From Actinomycetota bacterium (GTDB lineage Bacteria > Actinomycetota > Acidimicrobiia > Acidimicrobiales > Ilumatobacteraceae), in contig JAPLAA010000054.1 in the NCBI GenBank assembly GCA_026393475.1, positions 45,976-109,975 of the forward strand: a stretch of DNA of 64,000 nucleotides. Reading direction: 5' to 3'. Under the pieces are notes generated by a model. That model made no database searches. It saw only the letters and a list, made by a program, of their open reading frames with translations, and was not told the origin of the DNA. A program made the position numbers and the translations under genes. This document shows, piece by piece, positions 52,167-62,037 of this stretch. Within the stretch, counting starts at the first letter, position 1, and each line of letters starts with the position of its first letter.

Positions 52167-54830
52167 TCAGTCGCCGAGCAGACCCTGACGCCTCGCCTCG
52201 TGCACGGCGGCACCACGCGTGCCCACCCCGAGCTTGGCCGTGCTGCGCTCCAGGTGGGCGCCCACCGTGCGCACGCTGATGTAGAGCCGCTCGGCGATCT
52301 CGCGGTTGGTGAGCCCCTCGGCCACGAGCACGAGCACCTCCACCTCCCTCGCGGTGAGCAGACCCGACACGCGCTTGGGTGTCCGACGCCCACCCGAGCT
52401 CCGCCACTCGCCATCCGCCTCCGCTGCGAGGCCGAACGCGCCGAGGGCGCGCGCTGCCTCGGCGATGCGGTCGAGCTCGTCGAGATCCCTCGACGCGGCG
52501 GCCGCCGACAGCCGACACCGCAGCTCCTCCAACGGTGCCGGCACCGCGGCCCAGGCCGACCCCGCCGCGGTCCACGACTCACTCGTGCCCTCGCGCACCG
52601 CCGCCACGGTCGCCGCGAGCGCCGTCTGCTCGGCGCCGACGCACGTCTCCGGATCCGGCGGCATCTCGGCTGACTGCTCGTCACCGCCGGCCGCACGCCA
52701 CCAGGCCAGCACCAGCCGCCACTGCGCGATCGCATCGCCCTCCGCACACTCGACCAGACCCTGGCGCGCCGACGCTGCCGAAGCCGCCCGGTCGCCGCGG
52801 GCGAGGTCGACCGCGGCCCGCACCACCCACCGTTCGCCGATCACCTCGGCAAGACCACCCGCCGGCGACGACTCGACCCGCTGCACGAGCATCGCCGCCC
52901 GATCGACCTCCCCGCGCCAGATGGCCAACGATGCGTCGGCGAGATCGAGATGAGCGGTCGGGTCGGCCGACATGCGCATGGCCCTCGCCTCGGCGATCGC
53001 CCGTTCGGCATCGTCGAGACGACCGAGGGTGATCAACGCGCCGCACCGACCGACGGCCAGCTGATCGCCGAGCGCCTCGAGCCCGCGCACACGGAGACGC
53101 TCGAGCTCGCCGACCGACGCACGCTCGACGTCGAGCGGGCGACCTGCACGCCACAGCACGAACACACGGTTGCTCGCCAACCGGGCCTCCGCGGCGCCGT
53201 CGCCGGCACGGGCGGCGGCGTCGAGCGCTCGATCGAAGTGGGCGAGCCCGCCGTCGAGATCACCGGCGATGGCCGCGGCCAGACCGGCGGCGCCGGCGGC
53301 GTTCGCGATCGAGACGAGATCGCCGAGCCCCTCGGCCTCCGCCAACGCCCGCCCCGCCTGGGCCGTAGCCGCTTCCGGCTCGTCGAGCACCCGTCGCAGC
53401 GCGTCGACCACGAGCACTTCCACGTGGGCGGCGCTCGGCGCGGCCGAGATGGCCAGCGCCCGATCGAGCGGCTCGTCGTGGTCGGGCAGCCCCGCCTCGA
53501 GCCGCGCCCGATACCGCAGCAGCAGCGTGGCCAGCTGCTCGTCGTCGTCGGTGCGGGCCAGGCGCGGCAACAGGCGGGCCGCGAGGAGGTCGGCCTCGTG
53601 ACGATCGCCCGAGGCCAGCGACAGCTCGCCCGCGCGACGACCGAGGCGCACGAGGGCATCGTCACCACCGAGCTCGACCGCTCGACGCAGCGCGACCGCC
53701 GCCGTCGCCACGGCATGTCCGGCCGCCGCCTCGGTGGACGCTCGCTCCCACGCCACGCACGCCCGCGAGTCGTCACCTGCCTGCTCCCACACGGTCGCGG
53801 TGACGGCCGCCGGCGCCGCCGACTCGAGCAGGGTCGCCACCGCCGCCGCCGCCGAGCGCACCCCGGCACCCACGGCACGCCGCGCCGCGGCCACCCACAG
53901 GTCCGACACCGGCACAGGGCCGCCCGCCGGGCGATCGGAGGCGACCACCACCTGGCGCTGTTCGAGCGTGGCCCACGTCCCCGGGGGCACCGCGACGGCA
54001 TCGCCGATATCGGGCGGCGCGAGCCACCCATCGGCGAACGCCGCGGCGAGCACCGCGACCGGGGCGAGCGGATCGATGGACGACAGCAGCGACGCCATCG
54101 TCCGTTCCGCATCACCCGCCGACGACAACGCCGCCGCGACCGCGGGCCGACCGCCCGCTGCAGCCACCACCGCGGCGACCTCGGGGTCGCCGAGATCGGG
54201 CGCCACGTCGCGGACCACCTCGGCCACGTGCTCGGGATCGAGCGGACTCACCACGAGCTCCTGATCGCACAGCTCGGCGAGCCCGTGCGGCGCCGTGCCG
54301 GCATCGGTCGATCGGCCCGCCAGCAGCACGAGCACCGGCACGTCGTCGAGCAGCGGCACCACACCGGCCAGCAACCGGAGCGTCGACGCATCCACACCGT
54401 CGACGTCGTCGACGACGAGCACCAGCGGCGACTCTCCCGCAGCGTCGCGCACACGCCGGGCCAGACCGACGAGGAGGGCCAGCCCGCTCGCCTCCACACC
54501 GCCAGCGGCGCCCGCAGCCGATCCCTCCGCCAGCCAGGCCGCCGCATCGCCCGGCACCGTCCGCAGCAGACCGGCGACGGGCTCGTACGGCAACGGTGCG
54601 CGGCGGGTGCACCGACCCGACCACCACTGGTGGGCCAGGCCCCGATGACGCAGCTCGTCGCGCACACGGCGCACGAGGGCGGACGCACCTGTCCCCGGCG
54701 CGCCGTGGACCACCACGACCCGCCCGGCCTGGTTGCTCCGGCACGCGGCAAAGGCCGCGACCAGGGCATCGAGCTCCTGGTCGCGGCCGTGGAACCGGCC
54801 AGGCCCTGCCGGGTCGCCGAGTGGCAGCAT
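52167..54830 (-). CDS. Large LuxR-type regulator with AAA/STAND ATPase and degenerate Walker A
   Basis: The 887-residue protein has an N-terminal ATPase domain (residues about 15-260; Walker A position GAPGTGASAL, Walker B LVLVVDDVDGVD), a helical TPR-like middle of about 500 residues, and a C-terminal LuxR helix-turn-helix (LTAREVEVLVLVAEGLTNREIAERLYISVRTVGAHLE). This is the LAL/MalT architecture. The Walker A Lys is replaced by Ala, so nucleotide binding may be lost or altered. The target genes are unknown. Confidence 0.9.
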   Translation of the reverse strand: MLPLGDPAGPGRFHGRDQELDALVAAFAACRSNQAGRVVVVHGAPGTGASALVRRVRDELRHRGLAHQWWSGRCTRRAPLPYEPVAGLLRTVPGDAAAWLAEGSAAGAAGGVEASGLALLVGLARRVRDAAGESPLVLVVDDVDGVDASTLRLLAGVVPLLDDVPVLVLLAGRSTDAGTAPHGLAELCDQELVVSPLDPEHVAEVVRDVAPDLGDPEVAAVVAAAGGRPAVAAALSSAGDAERTMASLLSSIDPLAPVAVLAAAFADGWLAPPDIGDAVAVPPGTWATLEQRQVVVASDRPAGGPVPVSDLWVAAARRAVGAGVRSAAAAVATLLESAAPAAVTATVWEQAGDDSRACVAWERASTEAAAGHAVATAAVALRRAVELGGDDALVRLGRRAGELSLASGDRHEADLLAARLLPRLARTDDDEQLATLLLRYRARLEAGLPDHDEPLDRALAISAAPSAAHVEVLVVDALRRVLDEPEAATAQAGRALAEAEGLGDLVSIANAAGAAGLAAAIAGDLDGGLAHFDRALDAAARAGDGAAEARLASNRVFVLWRAGRPLDVERASVGELERLRVRGLEALGDQLAVGRCGALITLGRLDDAERAIAEARAMRMSADPTAHLDLADASLAIWRGEVDRAAMLVQRVESSPAGGLAEVIGERWVVRAAVDLARGDRAASAASARQGLVECAEGDAIAQWRLVLAWWRAAGGDEQSAEMPPDPETCVGAEQTALAATVAAVREGTSESWTAAGSAWAAVPAPLEELRCRLSAAAASRDLDELDRIAEAARALGAFGLAAEADGEWRSSGGRRTPKRVSGLLTAREVEVLVLVAEGLTNREIAERLYISVRTVGAHLERSTAKLGVGTRGAAVHEARRQGLLGD

Positions 54831-54927
54831 CGGGGGTCAGGTTGCCACACGGATCGCACGGGATGCACGAGGCGCACGGGCGCGCTCGTACAGGGCCCGC
54901 GCCGACACGGCAGGGCGGCCGGCGAAC

Positions 54928-55158
54928 TCAGCGCCAGCTGCTGACGAGGCGACGACACCGCAACAGATCGGCCTCGTCGGCGCGCACCTGTGCCTCACCC
55001 GTCACGCCGGGCCCGAGGGACCGAGCGGACTGGGCGGGGAGGAGCACGGCCGGCGGTGCGACCACGAACGCGGCAGGGGCGGACGCACGCCCTCCCTGCA
55101 GGACGACGAGACGGGGACGGGTGCCACGTGGGTGGCTGAGACGGAGAGGGCTGGTCAT
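54928..55158 (-). CDS. Possible small protein of 76 residues
   Basis: A minus-strand ATG at 55158 has an AGGAG ribosome site six bases before it and opens a frame MTSPLRLSHPRGTRPRLVVL, continuing through an Ala-rich middle (SAPAAFVVAPPAVLLPAQ) to RCRRLVSSWR. There is no family match known to me. It lies 97 bases ahead of the LuxR-type gene in the same direction, so it could be a small upstream gene of that operon. A CCCGACG...CGTCGGG hairpin precedes it (55196-55215). Confidence 0.4.
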   Translation of the reverse strand: MTSPLRLSHPRGTRPRLVVLQGGRASAPAAFVVAPPAVLLPAQSARSLGPGVTGEAQVRADEADLLRCRRLVSSWR

Positions 55159-55340
55159 GGAGTGCTCCTACGAGTTCGGCGTGGATCGAGGTGTGCCCGA
55201 CGACTCTGCGTCGGGACCCCTCACCGGCACATCGGGAATTCACCCGCTTCGGCGATGACCGACGCACCCGACCCCGTCGACGTCGCGGAGTGGGAGAACT
55301 CCCGATGTGACCGCACCGCCGGTCGGCGCATCGTCGGGTC

Positions 55341-56672
55341 ATGCCGAGCGCCCACCCCCCGACCGACGCCCGACGACCCCGCCTCCGCGACGACCCGTAC
55401 GCGGTGCGCGCCGTGGTGGCGCTCGGCCTGTTCTCCCTGGCGGAACACGCCGTGTGGGTGACCGTGCTCGTGGTGGCGTACCAGCAGGGTGGTGTGGGCG
55501 AGGCGGGCAGCGTGTCGGCGGCCCTCCTCGCGCCCGCCGCACTGATGGCCCCGATCGTGGCCCGGGAGATGACCGCTCCCGGCGTGCGGAGCCCACTCGC
55601 GACGGGATACGCGCTCCAGGCGATCACGCTCGCGCTCGCCACCGGCGTGCTCGCCCTCGACCTCGACCTCGTCCTGTTCTACCTGGCAGGGGTGTTGGTG
55701 ACGATCACGACCGTCTTCAGCCGCCCGGCGCACCACGCGTTCCTCGCCCTCCGCGGGCCCACCGTCGCGGCCACGGTCGCCACCGGTGCCGTCTCGGGTG
55801 GCGCCCAGCTGATGGGCCCGCTGCTGGCGGCAGCACTGCTCACCCGCTGGCAGGTCGTCCACGTGTTCACGCTCGCGACCGCGCTGTTGCTGACGGCAAC
55901 GCTGCTCACGATCCGCCTCCCGGCCCACCGCCCGCTCGCCGCGGGCAGCCCGCTCCCCCCGCCGGCCGCGACCTCGCCGGCGGCGGCCGTCCTGCGCCAC
56001 CGGCCGGCCGGCACCCGCGCGTGCGTCGTGCTGTTGTTCGCGCTGCTCGGGCTGGTGGCCGTGGTGCTCGGCACGATCGAGACGCTGGCGACCGAGGTGT
56101 CGTTCGCGAACAACGACACCGGCGGGTCGGGCACCGGTGTCCTGCTCGCCGCCACCGGAGGCGGGCTGCTGCTCGGTGCACCGCTCGCCGGGCTCGTGGT
56201 CCGGCGGGCGAACGAGCGAGCGGCCATGCGGCTCGGCTCCGTCATCGCCGGTGTCGCGCTGTTGGCCGCCGGCGTGTCGTTGGGGGTCGCGTGGTCGGTG
56301 GTGGCGTTCGCGCTGGTCGGCGTCGGCATGCAGACCGTGCTGGTGTCGGGGTGGCTCCTCCTGCACCGTCACGTGTGCCGGTCGGACACCGGGGTCACCG
56401 GCGTGGTGTTCGGTGCGCTCGAGTCGCAGCAGTTGGTCGGCAACGCCCTCGGCGCCCTCGGCGCAGGCGTGGCGATGGGACACGTCGGCATCTGGCCGGT
56501 GCTCATCGTCGTCGCCGTGGGGCTGCCGGCGTCGATGCTGGCCTTGAGCCGCGACCGCGTGCGGCGCCTGTCCCCGACGGCCACCGTGATCGGCAGCACG
56601 GCCACGACACCGGACCCGACGCCGGCGGCAGCGACGGCGGCAGCGACACCGGCGGCGGCCCACACCGCGTAG
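55341..56672 (+). CDS. MFS transporter
   Basis: The 443-residue protein has about 12 hydrophobic segments and the MFS layout, with a central loop rich in Pro/Ala. Segments include ALGLFSLAEHAVWVTVLVVAYQ, MGPLLAAALLTRWQVVHVFTLATALLLTAT and the later GVLLAATGGGLLLGAPLAGLVVRRANERAAMRLGS (a loop with the usual basic motif). It probably exports or imports a small molecule; the substrate is not known. It is followed 10 bases later by a MaoC-like gene. Confidence 0.8.
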   Translation: MPSAHPPTDARRPRLRDDPYAVRAVVALGLFSLAEHAVWVTVLVVAYQQGGVGEAGSVSAALLAPAALMAPIVAREMTAPGVRSPLATGYALQAITLALATGVLALDLDLVLFYLAGVLVTITTVFSRPAHHAFLALRGPTVAATVATGAVSGGAQLMGPLLAAALLTRWQVVHVFTLATALLLTATLLTIRLPAHRPLAAGSPLPPPAATSPAAAVLRHRPAGTRACVVLLFALLGLVAVVLGTIETLATEVSFANNDTGGSGTGVLLAATGGGLLLGAPLAGLVVRRANERAAMRLGSVIAGVALLAAGVSLGVAWSVVAFALVGVGMQTVLVSGWLLLHRHVCRSDTGVTGVVFGALESQQLVGNALGALGAGVAMGHVGIWPVLIVVAVGLPASMLALSRDRVRRLSPTATVIGSTATTPDPTPAAATAAATPAAAHTA

Positions 56673-56682
56673 CGTCGGCCCG

Positions 56683-57603
56683 ATGAGGTTCGACACCGAG
56701 ATCACGCTCACCGGTCCGTGGCGGGCGCCGGCCCAGATGCTCGACGAGCAGGAGTACGACGGGCACACGAGCGTGCACGACGAGGAGACCGCCGCACGCC
56801 TCGGCCTGCGCGGTGCCCCCATCGAGGGCCCCACACACTTCAGCCAGTTCGACCCGCTCGCCACCGCGGTGTGGGGCGACGCCTGGTTCGAGCGCGGCTG
56901 CATCAGCTCGCACTTCCTGAACATGGTGGTGGGGGGCGAGGAGGTGCAGGCCACGCTCACCACCGGCGGCGATCCTCGGCTCGCTCGCATCGACGCCCGC
57001 AAGCCCGACGGCACCCCGGTGCTCACCGGCACGGCCTCGATCGGCCCCGAGCATCCGACGACCGAGCTCAGCGCGCGGCTCGCCTCGCTGCGCGACCCGG
57101 GCGAGCTGTTCATCGTCGATCGCCTCGAGGTCGGCATGACCGGCACATCCGGTGAGACCGCCGTGCTCACCCACGACGGGCACAACGGCAACCTCTACCC
57201 GTTCTCGCTCGCGCAGAAGCTCACCCACATCACCGAACCGCACCCGTGGTACACGCCGGAGGGCGGCGCCTCGTCCCCGTGGGGTCGGGCGATCGTGCCG
57301 ATCGAGATGATCAGCGTGCTCGCGATGAAGCAGCCGCAGTCGTTCCCGGTGCGCGGTCCCGCGGTCGGCCTGTTCGTCGACCTGGAGATCCGCCTGCTCG
57401 CCGGCCCGGTGTTCGTCGACCACACGTACGCCGTCACCCGGCGCATCGTCGGCCTCGGCCAGAGCAAGCGCACCGAGAGCTATTGGGTGGAGACCACGTT
57501 GATCGACCCCGACACCGATGTCGCCGTGGCGAAGGTGCTCCTGCACTCGGGCGTGTTCAAGGCGTCGTACGCCGACTACCCGGCCGATCGCCTCGCACCC
57601 TGA
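56683..57603 (+). CDS. MaoC/hot-dog-fold dehydratase-like protein
   Basis: The 306-residue protein has two hot-dog-like halves. Motif clues are VHDEETAARLGLRGAPIEGPTHFSQF in the first half, with a His in the usual catalytic region, and PRWYTPEGG-like and FVDHTYAVTRRIVGLGQSKRTESYWVE segments in the second. Double-hot-dog hydratases act on acyl-CoA or related esters. It follows the MFS gene and stops 3 bases before the convergent pair of anchored proteins. Confidence 0.6.
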   Translation: MRFDTEITLTGPWRAPAQMLDEQEYDGHTSVHDEETAARLGLRGAPIEGPTHFSQFDPLATAVWGDAWFERGCISSHFLNMVVGGEEVQATLTTGGDPRLARIDARKPDGTPVLTGTASIGPEHPTTELSARLASLRDPGELFIVDRLEVGMTGTSGETAVLTHDGHNGNLYPFSLAQKLTHITEPHPWYTPEGGASSPWGRAIVPIEMISVLAMKQPQSFPVRGPAVGLFVDLEIRLLAGPVFVDHTYAVTRRIVGLGQSKRTESYWVETTLIDPDTDVAVAKVLLHSGVFKASYADYPADRLAP

Positions 57604-57606
57604 CGG

Positions 57607-58608
57607 TCAGGCCGACGGCGTCGCGTCCACCACGTTGGCGGGCAGATCGATCGTGATCGCGTCGTCCGACACGCTCGTGACCCGCCACTCGAACGACAGC
57701 ATCGACTCGTCGATGTGATCGAGCCCGGCCACCGCGACGGCAGGATCGATCTCCACGTCGAGGTAGCGCAACAACCCGTCGGCGTCGAACCCGTAGGTGA
57801 ACACCAGGCGCGTACCGTCCGGCAGATCGAGGCCGGCGATGTCGTGACCGACCGGCGACAGCAGCGCCCACGTCCCGTCGTCGGTGGTCCAGCGCCGCAG
57901 GTCGACCACGTCCTCGGGCACGTTCGACAGGTCGTGTTCGGGCAGCGCGCTCGTTGTCCCGGCCTCCGGACCGAGCACCTCCTGCATGGTCGTCGCCTCG
58001 ATCTCGCCGGTCGCGCCGCCCTCGGCGCGAGGGTCGCGACCGGGGATCGCAGCGAGCTCGAACCCGATGACGTCGTCGATGGTGGGGATGAGGTAGGGAT
58101 CGAGCTCCGTGCCGCCGACATAGGGCGGGCGGGGCGACCGGGTCCACGGGTCGGCGTCGGTCGCACCCTTGCGGAAGACCGCGTCGAAGGTGACGATCCG
58201 CGCCGACGCGGCCGCAGGGACGACGGTCCCCTCAGGGACTGCAACCCCGGGCAACACGCCGACGATCGGCACACTCTGCCCGTCGACGGACAGGCCGGTG
58301 AGCGCGTTCGTCCGTGACACCGACGCCCGCTCCGTCTCCCGATCGACGGTGGTGACCACTGTGCTGGAAATCGTGCTCTCCCCCACCGGGTAGACGTACT
58401 CGCTGACCGACTCGATCACGGCGCTCGCGTACTCGGGACGCACCTCGGGCGGCTCGACGCGGAACTGCTCGCGGTTGCCCAACGCTCGTTGCACCGGCTC
58501 CGAGCCGTAGGCGAACCATCCGCCCACACCGATGCCGATCACCGCCAGCCACGACACGACCCGTCGAATCGTCCCCTTGATGTTCCTCTTGCTCGTCGAC
58601 GGCTGCAT
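57607..58608 (-). CDS. Membrane-anchored protein, paralog of the next gene
   Basis: The 333-residue protein has a basic start (MQPSTSKRNIKGTIRR), one membrane anchor (VVSWLAVIGIGVGGWFAYG, about 18-36) and a large outside domain with acidic, beta-rich character. The C-terminal third (GTRLVFTYGFDADGLLRYLDVEIDP) resembles that of the upstream neighbour. Its ATG follows the neighbour's stop after one base, so the pair is co-translated. The family is unrecognised. Confidence 0.65.
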   Translation of the reverse strand: MQPSTSKRNIKGTIRRVVSWLAVIGIGVGGWFAYGSEPVQRALGNREQFRVEPPEVRPEYASAVIESVSEYVYPVGESTISSTVVTTVDRETERASVSRTNALTGLSVDGQSVPIVGVLPGVAVPEGTVVPAAASARIVTFDAVFRKGATDADPWTRSPRPPYVGGTELDPYLIPTIDDVIGFELAAIPGRDPRAEGGATGEIEATTMQEVLGPEAGTTSALPEHDLSNVPEDVVDLRRWTTDDGTWALLSPVGHDIAGLDLPDGTRLVFTYGFDADGLLRYLDVEIDPAVAVAGLDHIDESMLSFEWRVTSVSDDAITIDLPANVVDATPSA

Positions 58609-58609
58609 C

Positions 58610-59857
58610 TCATGCACCTCCCTCTGCCGCGGGCTCCGCAGACGGCGCCGGTTGGGCGACATTCGTGGGCGCTGTGATGGTCGGCGCGGTGTCGTCGAGC
58701 GAGTCGAGCTCGACCCTGAACCCGTAGGGATACTCGAGACCGTCGGCCTTGGCCGTCGCGTGCTCGATCACCGACTCGAGGTCGAGCCGGATGTCGAGCA
58801 CTCGCACCACACCGTCGGCGTCGACGCTGATGGTGAGCGTCACGATCGAGGCCGGATCGGCGTTGCCGCTCAGCACGCCGAACGGCGAGTACGCGGACGG
58901 CGCCGACTCGTACAGCTCACCGAACGGGATCTCCCACCGGTAGGTCGTCACGTCGACGGCATCGACGGTCTCCGACACCGTCTCCACCCGGGGCACGTGG
59001 CGCAGCGACTGATCCACGAGGTCCTGGTACATCCAGAAGTCACCGGCCTCGGGCCCCAAGGTGCGCCAGGCACGATCCCGCTGCTCCCACGGTTCGCCGT
59101 CGACCTCGGCCGACACGTAGGTGAACGCACCGGCGACGATCACCTGCTGCTCGACGACCGACAACGCCGGCTCGGTCGGCACACCGTCCACGAAGGAGAA
59201 CCGCGACGCGCGTCGCTCGATGGATCGGTCGCCGGTGTTCGAGTTGCCGAGGATGTCGGTGAACTCGTCGACGGCGGTCGGCACCCCCGCAGCGTCGACC
59301 GTCACGTTGTACTGCGTGATGCTTCGTTCGACGCCGGCGGGCGTGGGCCGTGGGTACACGATCATCGGCAGGGCGCTGGTGTCGTACCCCTCGCCCTGGA
59401 GTCGGGTGATGAACGCCGAGTCGCGGCCGACGTATGCGGCGCCGGCGAGCACGCCGAGCAGCAGGACGGGCACCACGATGGGCTTCTTGCTGCGCCGCTT
59501 CTGCTTGCGCACCGACCGCACCTGGGGCATGGTCGCGGCCTGCTTCATCGCCGCGAAGTGGGCGGCGGCGGCCATCGCGTGCGGGTTCCCCGACGCGGCC
59601 GCAGCCGCCACCGGGTCGAGTTCCTCGGTGCTCGCTGTCTCCGGAGCAGCCGCCTGGTCCGCGGCGCCCGCCGACGTCGGCGCTGTCGGGGCCGGCGCTG
59701 CCTTGGCATTCGTGGGCAGGCTCGGGCGTCCGCCGGTGGGCAGGCTCGGCAGCGCCGGAGCGAGCCTCGGTGGGGGGACGTCGGCCGGCGTGCCGGTCGG
59801 CACGGGCAGCGCGGGCTGCGGCAGCGTGGCGTCGACCAGGTCGGAGACGTCGGACAT
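58610..59857 (-). CDS. Membrane-anchored protein with a Pro/Ala-rich cytoplasmic tail
   Basis: From ATG 59857 the protein has 415 residues: a Pro/Ala/Thr-rich cytoplasmic region (about residues 8-110), a basic patch (RSVRKQKRRSKKP), one anchor (VVPVLLLGVLAGAAYVG) and an outside domain ending in SIVTLTISVDADGVVRVLDIRLDLESVI, related to the downstream gene. A longer frame from 60082 has no supporting signal. Function is unknown; the architecture suggests an envelope-linked scaffold. Confidence 0.65.
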   Translation of the reverse strand: MSDVSDLVDATLPQPALPVPTGTPADVPPPRLAPALPSLPTGGRPSLPTNAKAAPAPTAPTSAGAADQAAAPETASTEELDPVAAAAASGNPHAMAAAAHFAAMKQAATMPQVRSVRKQKRRSKKPIVVPVLLLGVLAGAAYVGRDSAFITRLQGEGYDTSALPMIVYPRPTPAGVERSITQYNVTVDAAGVPTAVDEFTDILGNSNTGDRSIERRASRFSFVDGVPTEPALSVVEQQVIVAGAFTYVSAEVDGEPWEQRDRAWRTLGPEAGDFWMYQDLVDQSLRHVPRVETVSETVDAVDVTTYRWEIPFGELYESAPSAYSPFGVLSGNADPASIVTLTISVDADGVVRVLDIRLDLESVIEHATAKADGLEYPYGFRVELDSLDDTAPTITAPTNVAQPAPSAEPAAEGGA

Positions 59858-60068
59858 GGTCTGGGTATCGGCAAGACCTGCAACGAGCTTGAGAACGCTC
59901 GCCGACCCCGCACCTGCGGGTGCGCAGCCGCGACGGACGACCTCGAGACCGCCGAATCCGTTGGTTCCTTCGGTTGTCGGGCCGACGTGAGCGGTCGTCG
60001 GCCGATCGTCACCGAACCGTCGCGTGAAGCCCCTGAAGCGCGTCCACCGCGGATGCGATGCTGGGGAG

Positions 60069-60422
60069 GTGACCCCCCGCACCGACCTCGACGCGCTGCG
60101 TCACGCGTTCGCCGACGAGCGCGCCCGGGTGGTGCAGCAGATCGCCGACCTCGAGCACCGCTTCGACGACATCGTCGCCGCGGCAGAGCTCACCTCCACA
60201 GACGACGAGCACGACCCCGAGGGCGCCACCATCGCCTACGAACGCGCCCAGGTCTGGGCCCTGCTGCAGCAGGCACGCCACGACCTCGCCGCGATCGACG
60301 GCGCGGCGCCCTCCCTCGCCCACGGTGAGCTGCCCACCTGCCAGAACTGCGGTGGCCCGATCGGCGCCGAACGCCTCCTCGCGCTCCCCGGTGTCCGCAC
60401 CTGTATCCGCTGTGCGAGCTGA
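60069..60422 (+). CDS. DksA/TraR-type zinc-finger protein
   Basis: The 117-residue protein from GTG 60069 has an N-terminal helical hairpin (TDLDALRHAFADERARVVQQIADLEHRFDDIV, then ALLQQARHDLAAID) and a C4 zinc finger: CQNCGGPIGAERLLALPGVRTCIRC. This is the DksA/TraR layout, whose members bind RNA polymerase. The short length is typical of actinobacterial versions. Confidence 0.85.
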   Translation: MTPRTDLDALRHAFADERARVVQQIADLEHRFDDIVAAAELTSTDDEHDPEGATIAYERAQVWALLQQARHDLAAIDGAAPSLAHGELPTCQNCGGPIGAERLLALPGVRTCIRCAS

Positions 60423-60429
60423 CGATCCG

Positions 60430-62010
60430 ATGAGCGACGTCACCTGCTCCTCCCCGCCCTCGGGCCCGCACGCGCCCGCCCCCGAACAGGCGGTCGCGGC
60501 CCTCGAGGCATCGGGCTTCGAGTTCGGACCGCCGCAACCGTCCACCCGCTCGGTGCTCGACACCGTCGACGGCCGCCTGCACCGCGCCGGGGCCCGCCTC
60601 GACGCGCGACCGGTGTACAAGCCCGGCAGTGCCGACGCCGTCGAACTCTCGCCGCACGGCACGGCGCTCCCCGATCGGCCGCTCGTCGTGGGACGGATGC
60701 CGAGCATCCCGAGCGATCTGCCGGCCGGTCAGTTCAACCTGCAACTCGCGTCGATCGTGCAGGACCGGGCGCTCCAGGTGCAGCTCACCATGACGTCGCA
60801 GTGCGCGCACGCACTCCGCCGCAACCGCGACGGCAAGGCGGTCGCCCGGGTGGAACTGCACACCGATGTCCAGGTCGTCGACGGTGCCGGCACACCCCGC
60901 GACCTCGGCGCGACGACCTGGTGCCTCGAGCTCCACGAACTGCCCGAGCACCGCGGGCACGCCCTCAAGGCCCGACGGCGCCTCGACGAGATCGGGTTGG
61001 TCACGGTCGCGTCCGACTCCCTCGGCTGGGCTGCTGCGCAGGCAGGCATCGATCTCGCCGGGGTGAACCCGACCGCACGGGTGCGGCTCCGGTCGGACGA
61101 TCCTGCGGGTCGCGCCACGCGCGCCGTGCTGCGTCAACTCGGCGACGTGGTCGCCGCCAGTTGGCAGGGGGCAGCCGACGGGGTCGACCCCGAATCGCTG
61201 CACGAGCTGCGCGTGGCCCTCCGGCGGGCCAGGGCGGTGCTCAAGGCATCGCGCGACGTGCTGCCCGAACATGCGCGCGAGGAGGCGCTCGACCTGGTCG
61301 TCTCGTTGGCCCGTCATACCGGCACCCCGCGCGACCTCGACGTGCACCTGCTCGAGTGGGCGGCGTACGTGGCGCCGCTCGATCCCTCGGATCGAGCGCT
61401 CCTCGAACCGGTGCGCGAGCTGCTCGCCGCTCGTCGCGACACCGCGCACGTCTCGCTACAGGAGGCGATGCACGCCGCCGGACGCCACCGCTGGCACCGT
61501 CGGTTCGACGAGCTGATCGAGACGCGCCGCGAACTCGACGGCGAACGACCGTCGGATGCGCGCCGCCCCGTCGGTCGGGTCGTCGCGAAGCGGATCGAGC
61601 GCGCCGACCGACGGCTCGTGGCCCACGGGCGACGGATCACCGCCACGTCGCCGAGCGAGGCCGTCCACCGTCTGCGCAAGGACGCGAAGCAGCTCCGGTA
61701 CCTGTTGGACGCGTTCGGCTCGCTCGCGTCGTCGTCGCACCGCGGCGCCTACCTTGCCGAGCTGAAGACGCTGCAGGACCGACTGGGTGCGCTGCAGGAC
61801 GCGACCGTGCACCGCACCGAACTCGACGACGTCGCCGCCGACCTGCGCACCGCACCCCAGGCGACGTTCGACGCGCTCGCGGCGATGGCGGACGTGCTCG
61901 ACGACCGCTGCGTCGCGCTGCGCAGCGAACTCGTCGAGGCACTCGACGCCTTCGACGGGAAGGCGACACGGCGCGCCATCCGGCGCGTGCTCGACGACCT
62001 GCGCGACTGA
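60430..62010 (+). CDS. CHAD-domain protein with CYTH-like N-terminal part
   Basis: The 526-residue protein from ATG 60430 has an N-terminal segment of about 210 residues related to CYTH (STRSVLDTVDGRLHRAGARL, then VARVELHTDVQVVDG). A CHAD domain follows (about residues 235-525), with helical repeats bearing His and Arg: SLHELRVALRRARAVLK, RHTGTPRDLDVHLLEW, VHRLRKDAKQLRYLLDAF. CHAD domains bind polyphosphate; CYTH enzymes act on triphosphates. It starts 7 bases after the DksA-type gene. Confidence 0.85.
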   Translation: MSDVTCSSPPSGPHAPAPEQAVAALEASGFEFGPPQPSTRSVLDTVDGRLHRAGARLDARPVYKPGSADAVELSPHGTALPDRPLVVGRMPSIPSDLPAGQFNLQLASIVQDRALQVQLTMTSQCAHALRRNRDGKAVARVELHTDVQVVDGAGTPRDLGATTWCLELHELPEHRGHALKARRRLDEIGLVTVASDSLGWAAAQAGIDLAGVNPTARVRLRSDDPAGRATRAVLRQLGDVVAASWQGAADGVDPESLHELRVALRRARAVLKASRDVLPEHAREEALDLVVSLARHTGTPRDLDVHLLEWAAYVAPLDPSDRALLEPVRELLAARRDTAHVSLQEAMHAAGRHRWHRRFDELIETRRELDGERPSDARRPVGRVVAKRIERADRRLVAHGRRITATSPSEAVHRLRKDAKQLRYLLDAFGSLASSSHRGAYLAELKTLQDRLGALQDATVHRTELDDVAADLRTAPQATFDALAAMADVLDDRCVALRSELVEALDAFDGKATRRAIRRVLDDLRD

Positions 62011-62037
62011 CCCGCTGCCGGGCTCCAGGTGAACGGC

